This document shows positions 1-7,397 of a stretch of DNA of 64,000 bases, piece after piece. The DNA lies in assembly GCF_000372745.1 (NCBI RefSeq), contig NZ_KB889741.1, positions 62,001 to 126,000 on the forward strand. The letters run 5' to 3'. The DNA is from Embleya scabrispora DSM 41855 (GTDB lineage Bacteria > Actinomycetota > Actinomycetes > Streptomycetales > Streptomycetaceae). Made by a program: the position numbers and the translations under genes. The notes under the pieces are model-generated. The model had not been told where the DNA came from. It saw nothing but the letters and a program-made list of their open reading frames with translations, and searched no databases. Numbering within the stretch: the stretch's first letter is position 1; every line of letters starts with the position of its first letter.

Positions 1-148
1 GGAGGGATCACACGCCGGCGGCGCCGGCCGGGCGCGCGGTCGCAGACACCACCTCGCCGGGGACACCGCCCCGGACCGCACGCGCGCCGCCCGTCCCGCG
101 CGCGGGCTCACCCCCGGCGCGGGACGAGCAAGTCCCCGCGAATCCCGC

Positions 149-2275
149 CTATTTGCGCCCGAGGCGGCGTGGCGCGACGTCCATCGCGTTGGACCGGCGG
201 TCCTCGGCGAGGTCGGCGATCTCCTCGGGATCGGCGTTGTTCGCCCGCGCGTACTCCTCGGCCATCGCCGTCGAACTCGACCAGCCGCTCCAGTAGTTCT
301 CGGTGCGGCCGAGGCCCGAACCGTGTTCGAGCCCGGCGGTGTCCGCGGCCAGCGCGTGCGCCGTGTACCAGTCCATCATCCGGCCGGCGGGGATGCCGAC
401 GTGCGGGATGTAGCTGAGGACCTGCGCGGTCGTGAGGTACTGGAACTTGCGGTTCCAGGTCGCCTCGGTGACCCCCGCCTCGCGCGCTGCGACGATCGAC
501 TCGTCACGCAGACCGTCCATGGTCCCGAGCGCGTTGAACGCCTGCCGGGCCTCGACGTCCATGGCCGGCAACGCGCCCGGCGCCTTGACCACCGGGTGAT
601 GGGCCAACACGTCGGCGGCATGGTTGACGGTGGCGCCGTGCATGACCGCGAATGCCTCGGGATCGGTGCCGGCGGCGGTGATCACCCGCATCAGGTCCTG
701 GTCGTGGAACATCGAACCGTTCCGGCCGTCCTTGGCCACGAGTTGGTCGTACACGCCGTCGCCCATGTACGACGCGACCATGTTGCCCACGCTGTCGCGC
801 ATGATCGCCGGGAACTTGCCCTGCTTCCCGTCCTCCCCGCCCAGCGCCGAGACGGTGTCGCGCATGATCTGCTTCATCGTCTCGTCGTGCACGGGATGGT
901 CGCCGCCGGGCAGACCGTAGCCGCCGGTGGGCACCCGGCCGGTGGCGGCGGCCTCCAACGCGCGCCCCAACTGGTCGTAGCCGGGCGGGGTGTAGCCCTC
1001 GGGAATCGGCCCGGCGCCGTCCCAGTCCATCAGCCAGTGCCGGTCCTTGAGCATGTAGGCGACCTCGCCCGGGTGCTCGGCCGGATCGAAGAACTCCTTC
1101 GCGGCCTCCGGGTTGTTGCCGAACGCGGCCATCAGGCCGGTCATCGGGTCGAGCCCCGCGCCGTGCCCGTCGGTGATGTCGAGCCGGAACCCGTTGTACA
1201 TCGCCCCCGACGGGGTGTTCTTGAGCCATACCGCGGGATCGTCCCGCTCCATGGCACGCATGTCCTGGCCGATCCGGCGCAGGAAATCGGTGTCCTGATT
1301 CCCGGTGTCCAGCAGGGTGCCCAGGAGTTGGTAACCGTAGGGCTGAAACGAATACAGTCCGATGTCGGTCTTCTCCCGGCCGGCCCGCTCGAGTTCGTCG
1401 ATCCAATTCTGATCGACGTGCGGTCCGGGCCCCTTGCCGGTCCCGGCGGCCAACACCCGGCCCAGATCGGCCTGGATGGCCTTGAGGTCCTCCTGCTGGT
1501 CCTTGGGCACATCGCTGCCCGCGCCCAGCTTGGCGATCATGCCCGCCAGCCACAGGGTGCCGCGCGGGCCCTGCTGGTTCAGGAACGGCGTACCGAACGC
1601 CGGATCGTCGGCGTTGGCGGCGAGCAGGTTGCGCAGTTCGCCGCGTTCGGCCGGGCTGAGCATCATCAGCCGGTTGGCCAGGTCGGTCGCCCGACGGGCG
1701 TCCTGGGCCGGCCCCGCGCCGACCGCCTTGCCGTTGAACTTCTTCGGGTCCTCGCCGCGGGTGTCCGCGTTCAATGCGAACGCGGCGCGCTGGTCGGCGG
1801 CGGTGGCCTCGGTCAGTGCCTTGCCGATCCGGTCGGCGATGGCCTGTGCCGCCTCCTTGAGCGGTTTGGTCACCGCGTCGTAGTCGTCCGGCGGCAGGTT
1901 GCGTGCGTACGGTGGCGCCGTCCAGTGCACGCCGCCGCTGTCGTCCACGGTCAGCTTCTGGTCGACCGCGTCGGCGATCGCCTTGGCCAGGTGCTCCTTC
2001 GCGGTCTTGAGGTCGCCCGCGGCGTCGAGCAGCACGGTGCGCAGCGCCGCCGCCTCGGTGTGCGCGTCCTCGATCTGGCCCGACATGGTGCGCAGTTCGC
2101 CGATCCCGGTGTTCGCCTCGGAGCCCTTCCAGGCGCCATTGGCGAGCGGGGAGACCACGTCGCGGTCCACGTCGCCGTGCTGGGTGTGCATGCGGTCGGG
2201 CAACGTGGCCCACACCTCGGCGGCGGTGGTCAGCGTGCCCAGGTCGACATCGCGCAGGTGGATGAAGTCGACCAC
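149..2275 (-). CDS. Large WXG100-like / DUF6571-like protein
   Basis: A 708-residue protein with no signal peptide or membrane segment. The N-terminal ~110 residues (MVDFIHLRDVDLGTL, then a W-K-G element near residue 50) resemble the alpha-helical WXG100/ESX-type folds that start many actinomycete DUF6571-like proteins. The rest is a mixed alpha/beta region without a catalytic motif I recognise. It lies 3 bases downstream of the small WXG-like gene at 2279-2680, so the two are almost certainly one transcript and may form a pair. Proteins of this kind are usually linked to type VII secretion or to polymorphic-toxin-like systems, but no eccC ATPase or immunity gene is visible here. The family name is from memory of similar proteins; the function is unknown. 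Confidence 0.75.
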   Translation of the reverse strand: MVDFIHLRDVDLGTLTTAAEVWATLPDRMHTQHGDVDRDVVSPLANGAWKGSEANTGIGELRTMSGQIEDAHTEAAALRTVLLDAAGDLKTAKEHLAKAIADAVDQKLTVDDSGGVHWTAPPYARNLPPDDYDAVTKPLKEAAQAIADRIGKALTEATAADQRAAFALNADTRGEDPKKFNGKAVGAGPAQDARRATDLANRLMMLSPAERGELRNLLAANADDPAFGTPFLNQQGPRGTLWLAGMIAKLGAGSDVPKDQQEDLKAIQADLGRVLAAGTGKGPGPHVDQNWIDELERAGREKTDIGLYSFQPYGYQLLGTLLDTGNQDTDFLRRIGQDMRAMERDDPAVWLKNTPSGAMYNGFRLDITDGHGAGLDPMTGLMAAFGNNPEAAKEFFDPAEHPGEVAYMLKDRHWLMDWDGAGPIPEGYTPPGYDQLGRALEAAATGRVPTGGYGLPGGDHPVHDETMKQIMRDTVSALGGEDGKQGKFPAIMRDSVGNMVASYMGDGVYDQLVAKDGRNGSMFHDQDLMRVITAAGTDPEAFAVMHGATVNHAADVLAHHPVVKAPGALPAMDVEARQAFNALGTMDGLRDESIVAAREAGVTEATWNRKFQYLTTAQVLSYIPHVGIPAGRMMDWYTAHALAADTAGLEHGSGLGRTENYWSGWSSSTAMAEEYARANNADPEEIADLAEDRRSNAMDVAPRRLGRK

Positions 2276-2278
2276 GGC

Positions 2279-2680
2279 TCAGCCTCCGAACGTCGTGCAG
2301 ACGGTTTTCTCGGTGCTGCGCCAGTTGCTCGCCGTGCTGCTCAGATTGCCCGCCCGGCCCGCGAGCGTGTCGGCCACCGCGATGGTGCGGTCGTGCCAGG
2401 CCGTGTGTGCGCCGTCCAGCGCCTTGGCCAGATCGAAGCCGGCCAGCGCCTTGGAAGCCGGCTCGAGCGCGGTGACGCCCTTGAGGCCGGCACTGCGGAA
2501 GTCGCCCGCGATCTCCCGCAGTCGGCCGGCGGCGGAGTCGAGCGTGCCGGGCTCGACGTGCACATCCGGCGCCTGCGGCGCGCAACCCGGGCGCGGGTTG
2601 GGCGTGTTCGTCGCGGCGTAGGGACTCTTGGCCAACCGGGGCATCCCCGGATTGATTATCGAGTCGAAGTCGGTCGTCAT
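2279..2680 (-). CDS. Small WXG100-like helical protein
   Basis: A 133-residue protein that starts MTTDFDSIINPGMPRLAKSP. After a Pro-rich stretch it has a long amphipathic helical region (residues ~45-125, VHVEPGTLDSAAGRLREIAG...) with an A-W-H-D element in the turn position, as in WXG100-like proteins. It is upstream of and nearly abuts the 708-residue protein, the usual order for a small partner followed by a large substrate. There is no signal peptide, so export would need a type VII-like route. It could equally be a cytosolic antitoxin-like partner. The gene is clear; the role is inferred. Confidence 0.7.
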   Translation of the reverse strand: MTTDFDSIINPGMPRLAKSPYAATNTPNPRPGCAPQAPDVHVEPGTLDSAAGRLREIAGDFRSAGLKGVTALEPASKALAGFDLAKALDGAHTAWHDRTIAVADTLAGRAGNLSSTASNWRSTEKTVCTTFGG

Positions 2681-2971
2681 GGTGTAACCCCCGAGTCACC
2701 AGTGCGATACGCGTCATACACCTGTGGTACCCGGCCATCCAAGACCACCGGCGCCGACTTGATCAACCAATGCGCGGGCATCAGGGCGGAAGATGCCGGA
2801 TCGGGATCTCGACGACGGGCGCTCGACGGGCGTGCCGGTGCCGGTGGCGGGTGCCGCCCGAGTGGGTGACGTGCCGCCGTTCGTGCGGGGCTCGGGCCGA
2901 TGTGCCGGCGATCCCGGGGCGGGCGGGAGACGCTGTCGTGGTACCCGTCGACGCAGACCCGGGAGCCTCCG

Positions 2972-3697
2972 ATGACCGACAACGGACCACCGCCCGCCCG
3001 CTACGACGACCTGCGGGCGCTGTTCGTCAACTGCACGCTCAAGCGCTCACCCGAGGTCAGCAACACCCAGGGGCTCGTGGACCTCAGCCGCGGCATCATG
3101 ACCCGACACGGGGTCACGGTCGACGAATTCCGCGCGGTCGACCACGAGATCGCCACCGGCGTGTGGCCGGACATGAGCGACCGGGGTTGGCCCGGCGACG
3201 AGTGGCCCGCGCTGTACGAGCGGGTGTCGGCCGCGGACATCCTGGTCCTGGCCGGGCCGATCTGGCTGGGCGACAACAGTTCGGTGCTCAAGCGGGTGGT
3301 GGAGCGGCTGTACGCGTGCTCGGGTCTGCTCAACGACGCGGGGCAGTACGCGTACTACGGGCGGGTCGGCGGTTGCCTGATCACCGGCAACGAGGACGGC
3401 GTCAAGCACTGCGCGATGAACGTGCTGTACAGCCTCCAGCACCTGGGCTACGTCATCCCGCCGCAGGCGGACGCCGGCTGGATCGGCGAGGTCGGGCCGG
3501 GGCCGTCCTACCTGGACCCGGGTTCGGGCGGTCCGGGGAACGACTTCACCAACCGCAACACGACGTTCATGACCTGGAACCTGATGCACCTGGCCCGAAT
3601 GCTCAAGGACGCGGGCGGAATCCCGGCGTACGGCAATCAGCGCTCCGGCTGGGCCGCGGGGTGTCGCTACGACTTCGAGAACCCGGACTATCGCTGA
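2972..3697 (+). CDS. Flavodoxin-fold NADPH-dependent FMN reductase-like protein
   Basis: 241 residues from ATG 2972, chosen because CGGGAG lies just upstream and the sequence before it is not protein-like. The start of the Rossmann-like flavodoxin fold is seen in LRALFVNCTLKRSPEVSNTQ (a phosphate-binding loop for FMN). LVLAGPIWLGDNSSVLKRVVERL follows, matching the conserved P-x-W/Y region of NAD(P)H:quinone/FMN reductases. These proteins use NAD(P)H and FMN to reduce quinones, flavins or small electrophiles in the cytosol. It stands alone: the neighbour is convergent with only 3 bases between stop codons. The substrate cannot be told. Confidence 0.8.
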   Translation: MTDNGPPPARYDDLRALFVNCTLKRSPEVSNTQGLVDLSRGIMTRHGVTVDEFRAVDHEIATGVWPDMSDRGWPGDEWPALYERVSAADILVLAGPIWLGDNSSVLKRVVERLYACSGLLNDAGQYAYYGRVGGCLITGNEDGVKHCAMNVLYSLQHLGYVIPPQADAGWIGEVGPGPSYLDPGSGGPGNDFTNRNTTFMTWNLMHLARMLKDAGGIPAYGNQRSGWAAGCRYDFENPDYR

Positions 3698-3700
3698 GCC

Positions 3701-4330
3701 CTACGACGTCGGCAGGTCCGGCAGCGCGGCGATCGCCTCGGGGGTCCAGGTGCCGGCCGCGCCCGGGCAGCCGGCCAGGTAGCGTGCCGCGCGGAGCGTG
3801 GACCAGCCGTGCGACTCGGCGAGGCCGGCCCTCAGGTGCCGCAGATAGGCGGCGGCCGGCGCGTTCCACGGCGCGTCGGCGCTGCGCCAGGGGGCGGTCA
3901 GGGCGAGGATCGCATGCCCGTCGGCGGTCCCCACCCGGACGACCGTCTCGTAGCGACCCGGACCCAGCGTGGCCCGTCCGATGGTCGCGAGCGTGCTCAG
4001 ATCCGGGTCGACTCCGGGCGCGCGGTACATCTCCTGCGCGGCCAGGTCGCCGAACTGCGACGTGGTGAGCAGGTAGGCCCGGGCGGGGGTGCGGCCCGGA
4101 TCCAGCGGGTCGTACAGGGCGAGTCCGCCGGTCCAGTTCTTCGATTCGAAGGCGAAGTACATCCGGCCCGGCAGCACCACCGGGCGCGTGGCGCGTGGCG
4201 CGGAGGGGTCCCGGCAGCCGGGATAGGTGCGCATACCGCCGGGCGGTCGGCCGCCGCGCAGGTAACAGTCCAGCCGCGCGGCGTGCATGTTGGACCCGTA
4301 CGCGGCATACCAGACCAGGTCGCAACCCAC
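3701..4330 (-). CDS. Gamma-glutamylcyclotransferase-fold protein
   Basis: The family hallmark WYAAYGSNM (substrate-binding Y-G-S-N loop) sits close to the N terminus. I therefore chose GTG 4330, about 209 residues; an upstream ATG at 4441 would add 37 low-complexity residues ahead of the conserved start. The central FAFESKNWTGG and the long C-terminal half fit the actinomycete branch of this fold, which is often mislabelled histone deacetylase. Such enzymes cyclise gamma-glutamyl groups to 5-oxoproline, or act on related amide substrates. It faces the flavodoxin-fold gene tail to tail and is divergent from the small gene at 4576. The exact substrate is unknown. Confidence 0.7.
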   Translation of the reverse strand: MGCDLVWYAAYGSNMHAARLDCYLRGGRPPGGMRTYPGCRDPSAPRATRPVVLPGRMYFAFESKNWTGGLALYDPLDPGRTPARAYLLTTSQFGDLAAQEMYRAPGVDPDLSTLATIGRATLGPGRYETVVRVGTADGHAILALTAPWRSADAPWNAPAAAYLRHLRAGLAESHGWSTLRAARYLAGCPGAAGTWTPEAIAALPDLPTS

Positions 4331-4575
4331 CCGACGCAGCCTAGGCCCTGCCCGGCCGAGTGTACCGTCATACCGCCGAACGAGCGGCACGTGCGGGGCC
4401 GAGGGCGTGAACGCACGGATGGGCGGCGCGGTTCTGGGCAACCATGAGTAGGCGTGCGGTCGCCGATCGCCGGGTCGGCCGGGGTCGACCCGGGATCGGA
4501 ACCGAAGTCCCGCGCGCGCCGGGCCGCGGCCGATCGTGCCGTCACCGCCGCGCAGGCACCGCGAAGGAGCCCAGG

Positions 4576-4950
4576 ATGCCCGATCCGTTGCCGCCGCCCA
4601 CCGTGGACCAAGCCGTCGCGGATGTCCTCGATGCCCACCAGGTCCCGCTGGAGGCGACCGTTCGAGTGGACCCGTATCCCGACATGGCGGTGGGCGACCT
4701 GCTGACCCTGTCCTGGCACGGCCCGGACACCGCGGCCTTCACCGTCTGCGTGCCGATCACGGGGCACGCGCTGGGCCGACCGGTCCTGTTCAAGGTGCCC
4801 GCCGCCGAGATCCTCCCGCACGCGGGCGCCCACGTCACATTGAGCTATCGGCTGGAGCGTCCCGGTGCGGAGGTCGCCGGCGACTCGGCCGCACTGGTGC
4901 TCAGGATCGAACTGGACGAGGCGGCGGCCACCCCCACCGAGGCGCGGTAA
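4576..4950 (+). CDS. Small hypothetical protein
   Basis: 124 residues, MPDPLPPPTVDQAVADVLD at the start. ATG 4576 is chosen because AAGGAG lies at 4564-4569, ideally spaced; the upstream extension is Arg-rich and not protein-like. The sequence reads as a mainly beta protein (VRVDPYPDMAVGDLLTLSWHG..., VTLSYRLERPGAE) with a helical N terminus, no signal peptide and no Cys pair. The alternating beta pattern suggests a small immunoglobulin-like or jelly-roll fold, but I recognise no family. It is an isolated single gene. Confidence 0.65.
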   Translation: MPDPLPPPTVDQAVADVLDAHQVPLEATVRVDPYPDMAVGDLLTLSWHGPDTAAFTVCVPITGHALGRPVLFKVPAAEILPHAGAHVTLSYRLERPGAEVAGDSAALVLRIELDEAAATPTEAR

Positions 4951-5079
4951 CGGCACGGTGCCGGTCGCGCGCGAGTCCAATTGGTCTCACGAGCAGCCGG
5001 GCACCAAGGGAACCACCGGGCAACCGAACGGCCGAACAGCCGCGCAACAGACCGGGCAACCGACCACCGAGCGGCCGCC

Positions 5080-6882
5080 CTACCGCGCCGCCGACCCGCC
5101 GAGGTGCCGCACGTCCCACACCTGGACGTCCGCCACCTGCCGGCCCGGCCCGAGCAGGGCGGTCAGCGTCGCCGCGAGTTCGGCCCGATGGCGATGCTCG
5201 GGCAACACCACCACGTCGGCCCGCCAGTGGGCCAGGTTCGCACGGGCCTCGCGGCGCTGATCCTCGGTGATCTCCGGAACCGCGCCGTCGGCGGCGACCC
5301 GGCCCAACAGCGCCGAGGTCGGGCTGTAGTCCGCCCCGTAGACGCCGATCCGATCGGGACCCCACGGACCGACGAAGTAGCCCTCCGCGAGTGGGAAGCC
5401 CAGATCGGCCACGCTCTGCCAGTGCAGCGCGGTGGCGTCGCCGACGTTGGGCAGCGGCACCACCACGACGGAACCGTTGTCCACGTACGGCCGCCACCCG
5501 CCGTCCGCGAAGAACTTCGGCACCGGTTGCCGGTCCCGGACATCCAGCGGCGTGGGCGCGATCGGCAACAGCGCCATGGTCAGCACCGCCGCCCAGATCA
5601 GCCGGACCGGGACCTCGCGCCCCTCGGGGACGGACCGCGCCGAGTCGAGGACCCGGTCGGTGGCCAGGGCCAGCAGTACCGCGACGGCCGGGACGCAGAC
5701 CAGCGTGAAGCGCGATTCCAGGATCGACTCGAACAGGGGCAGGTCGTTCACCAACCGCCACGGACCGGGCAGGCCGGTGTCGTCGTGGTCGACCACGATC
5801 TCCAGGCCCAGCGACAGCAGCGCCGCCACCGCCGCGGTGATCGCCGCGGCGCGGGCGACGGCCAGTCGGCGCAGCCAGGCCACCAGGAAGAGGGTGAGGA
5901 TCACCAGTGGCCAGCCGAAGAACGCGTTCTCCTCGGTGGTTCCCTCGGACAGCACCGCCGCGCCGGCCCGGTCGCCGCCGAGCGAGTCGCTCGCGTACGC
6001 GGTGAACGCGGCCAGGTCGTTGCCCGACTCGTGTTCGAGCGTGGAGTAGTGCTGCGGTCCGAAGAACTGCACCCACAGCGGGTAGGCGACCAGCGCCATC
6101 GACACCGCGGCGCCGATCAGCAGCCCGGTGCCCAACGGCCGGGCCGCCGCCCGCGCCGCGTCCGGCGCGTTCATGGCGTACACGGTCCCGAACACCATCA
6201 GCCCGACCGCGGCGAACAGCAGCGGCTCCTCGCCGATGAAGATCTGGAACGCGATCAGCAGCCCGAGCACGACCCCGTCGCGAATCGGCCGCTCGTCCTG
6301 CCACAGCCGGATCAGCCTCTCGATGATCGGCGGGATCACGAACAGCACCACGAAGTTCGGATGCGCGTTGGCATGCGAGACGATCGGCGGCGCGAAGCCG
6401 CACAGTGCGCCGCCCAGGACCGCGGCCGGCGTGGCGCGCACCAGCCGGCGGGCCAGCAACCGATACCACGCGAAGGCGCTGCCGGCCAGGCCACCGGTGA
6501 GCACCAGGGCCCACGTGGTGGTGGGGCCGAAGAGCAGGGTGACCGGGGTCAGCGGGATGCCGAGGCCGAGCATGGCCGTGTTGGCCATCATGTTCACGCC
6601 CAGCGGATGGTTCTGCAGGTCCGAGACCAGCGGGTCGCGGAAGTTGCGGACCGCGTCGGCGGTGGCGTCGAAGAACCACTCCCACATGTTCTGGTCCTGG
6701 CCGCCGTTGACCAGGTAGGCGCGGTCGAGGTCGGCCCACAGGTCCTTGTACAGCCACCACGCCAGGACCAGGAACAGGGCACCGATCCACAGGTCCGCCG
6801 CGCGCCCGCCGCGCAGCCGGACGGAGATCCGGCGCACGAGCCGGCGGGGATCGGTGCGTTGCCGGGCCTCGGCGACGGGCAT
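5080..6882 (-). CDS. Polytopic membrane protein, GT-C glycosyltransferase-like
   Basis: About 600 residues with around 10 hydrophobic segments, beginning LWIGALFLVLAWWLYKDLW. The large extracytoplasmic loop after the first membrane segment (YLVNGGQDQNMWEWFFDATADA) carries acidic and aromatic residues typical of polyprenyl-phosphate-dependent GT-C enzymes. The C-terminal ~170 residues are soluble and resemble the periplasmic tail of such proteins. I start at ATG 6882 because GGAAGGA lies 10 bases upstream; an ATG 36 bases earlier has no such site. A sugar transfer role outside the membrane is an inference from topology; donor and acceptor are unknown. The gene is divergent from the LAL regulator. 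Confidence 0.7.
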   Translation of the reverse strand: MPVAEARQRTDPRRLVRRISVRLRGGRAADLWIGALFLVLAWWLYKDLWADLDRAYLVNGGQDQNMWEWFFDATADAVRNFRDPLVSDLQNHPLGVNMMANTAMLGLGIPLTPVTLLFGPTTTWALVLTGGLAGSAFAWYRLLARRLVRATPAAVLGGALCGFAPPIVSHANAHPNFVVLFVIPPIIERLIRLWQDERPIRDGVVLGLLIAFQIFIGEEPLLFAAVGLMVFGTVYAMNAPDAARAAARPLGTGLLIGAAVSMALVAYPLWVQFFGPQHYSTLEHESGNDLAAFTAYASDSLGGDRAGAAVLSEGTTEENAFFGWPLVILTLFLVAWLRRLAVARAAAITAAVAALLSLGLEIVVDHDDTGLPGPWRLVNDLPLFESILESRFTLVCVPAVAVLLALATDRVLDSARSVPEGREVPVRLIWAAVLTMALLPIAPTPLDVRDRQPVPKFFADGGWRPYVDNGSVVVVPLPNVGDATALHWQSVADLGFPLAEGYFVGPWGPDRIGVYGADYSPTSALLGRVAADGAVPEITEDQRREARANLAHWRADVVVLPEHRHRAELAATLTALLGPGRQVADVQVWDVRHLGGSAAR

Positions 6883-7397
6883 GGGTGTCGGGTCCTTCCG
6901 GGGGCTACGGCTCGCCACAGGTGTGCACGTGGTCCGGGCGAGGTGCCCGTACCGGGCGACTGCGCTGCGGCACCCGGTCGGGGAGGGGCGACGAGGCGCA
7001 TCTCGACCGATGGGGGCGATCCCCGCGGCGCGTACCGGGACCGAAGCACCCGGCGGGGCGCGCTACGGCGGTTGATCGCCGGCCATGCTACGAGGGCCGG
7101 CCGGTCGACCGTACGGCGGGGTTGCCCCGCTCGGTCGGCGCGGGATGCCCGGGCGCGGGACGTCGGGCGCGGGGCGCGGCGAAATTCGCCGGCTCGATCG
7201 GGCGCGCTCGATGAGGATGGCCGGGTGTCGATCCTTTGGAGACCCCCCGGGGCGGGGTCGAGTACACCCTCACCCGGGCCGACCGGGCCCGATCCGGGAC
7301 CGGGCCGGCCGCCGGATGAGCCTTTGCGCCCCGGCCCCCGGCCGGCCCACCCACCCGCTCTGCCCGTCGCCGCGGGCCGCATGGGAAGCTGCGCCGT
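6883..7397. other. Divergent intergenic region, no gene seen
   Basis: 515 bases between the divergent membrane-protein and LAL genes. Reading frames here are Arg/Gly/Pro-rich and lack ribosome sites. A short hairpin, GACCCC/GGGGTC, lies at 7241-7259. No other structure is evident. It should contain the promoters of both genes. Confidence 0.5.

Noticed and set aside
1-148. Left edge checked for a gene start or end
   Set aside because: No ribosome site, stop-delimited frame or ordered element could be supported in these 148 bases.
323-2869. Long plus-strand frame opposite the 708-residue gene
   Set aside because: It mirrors the minus-strand codon pattern, is Arg/Val/Gly-rich, has no domain and no ribosome site.
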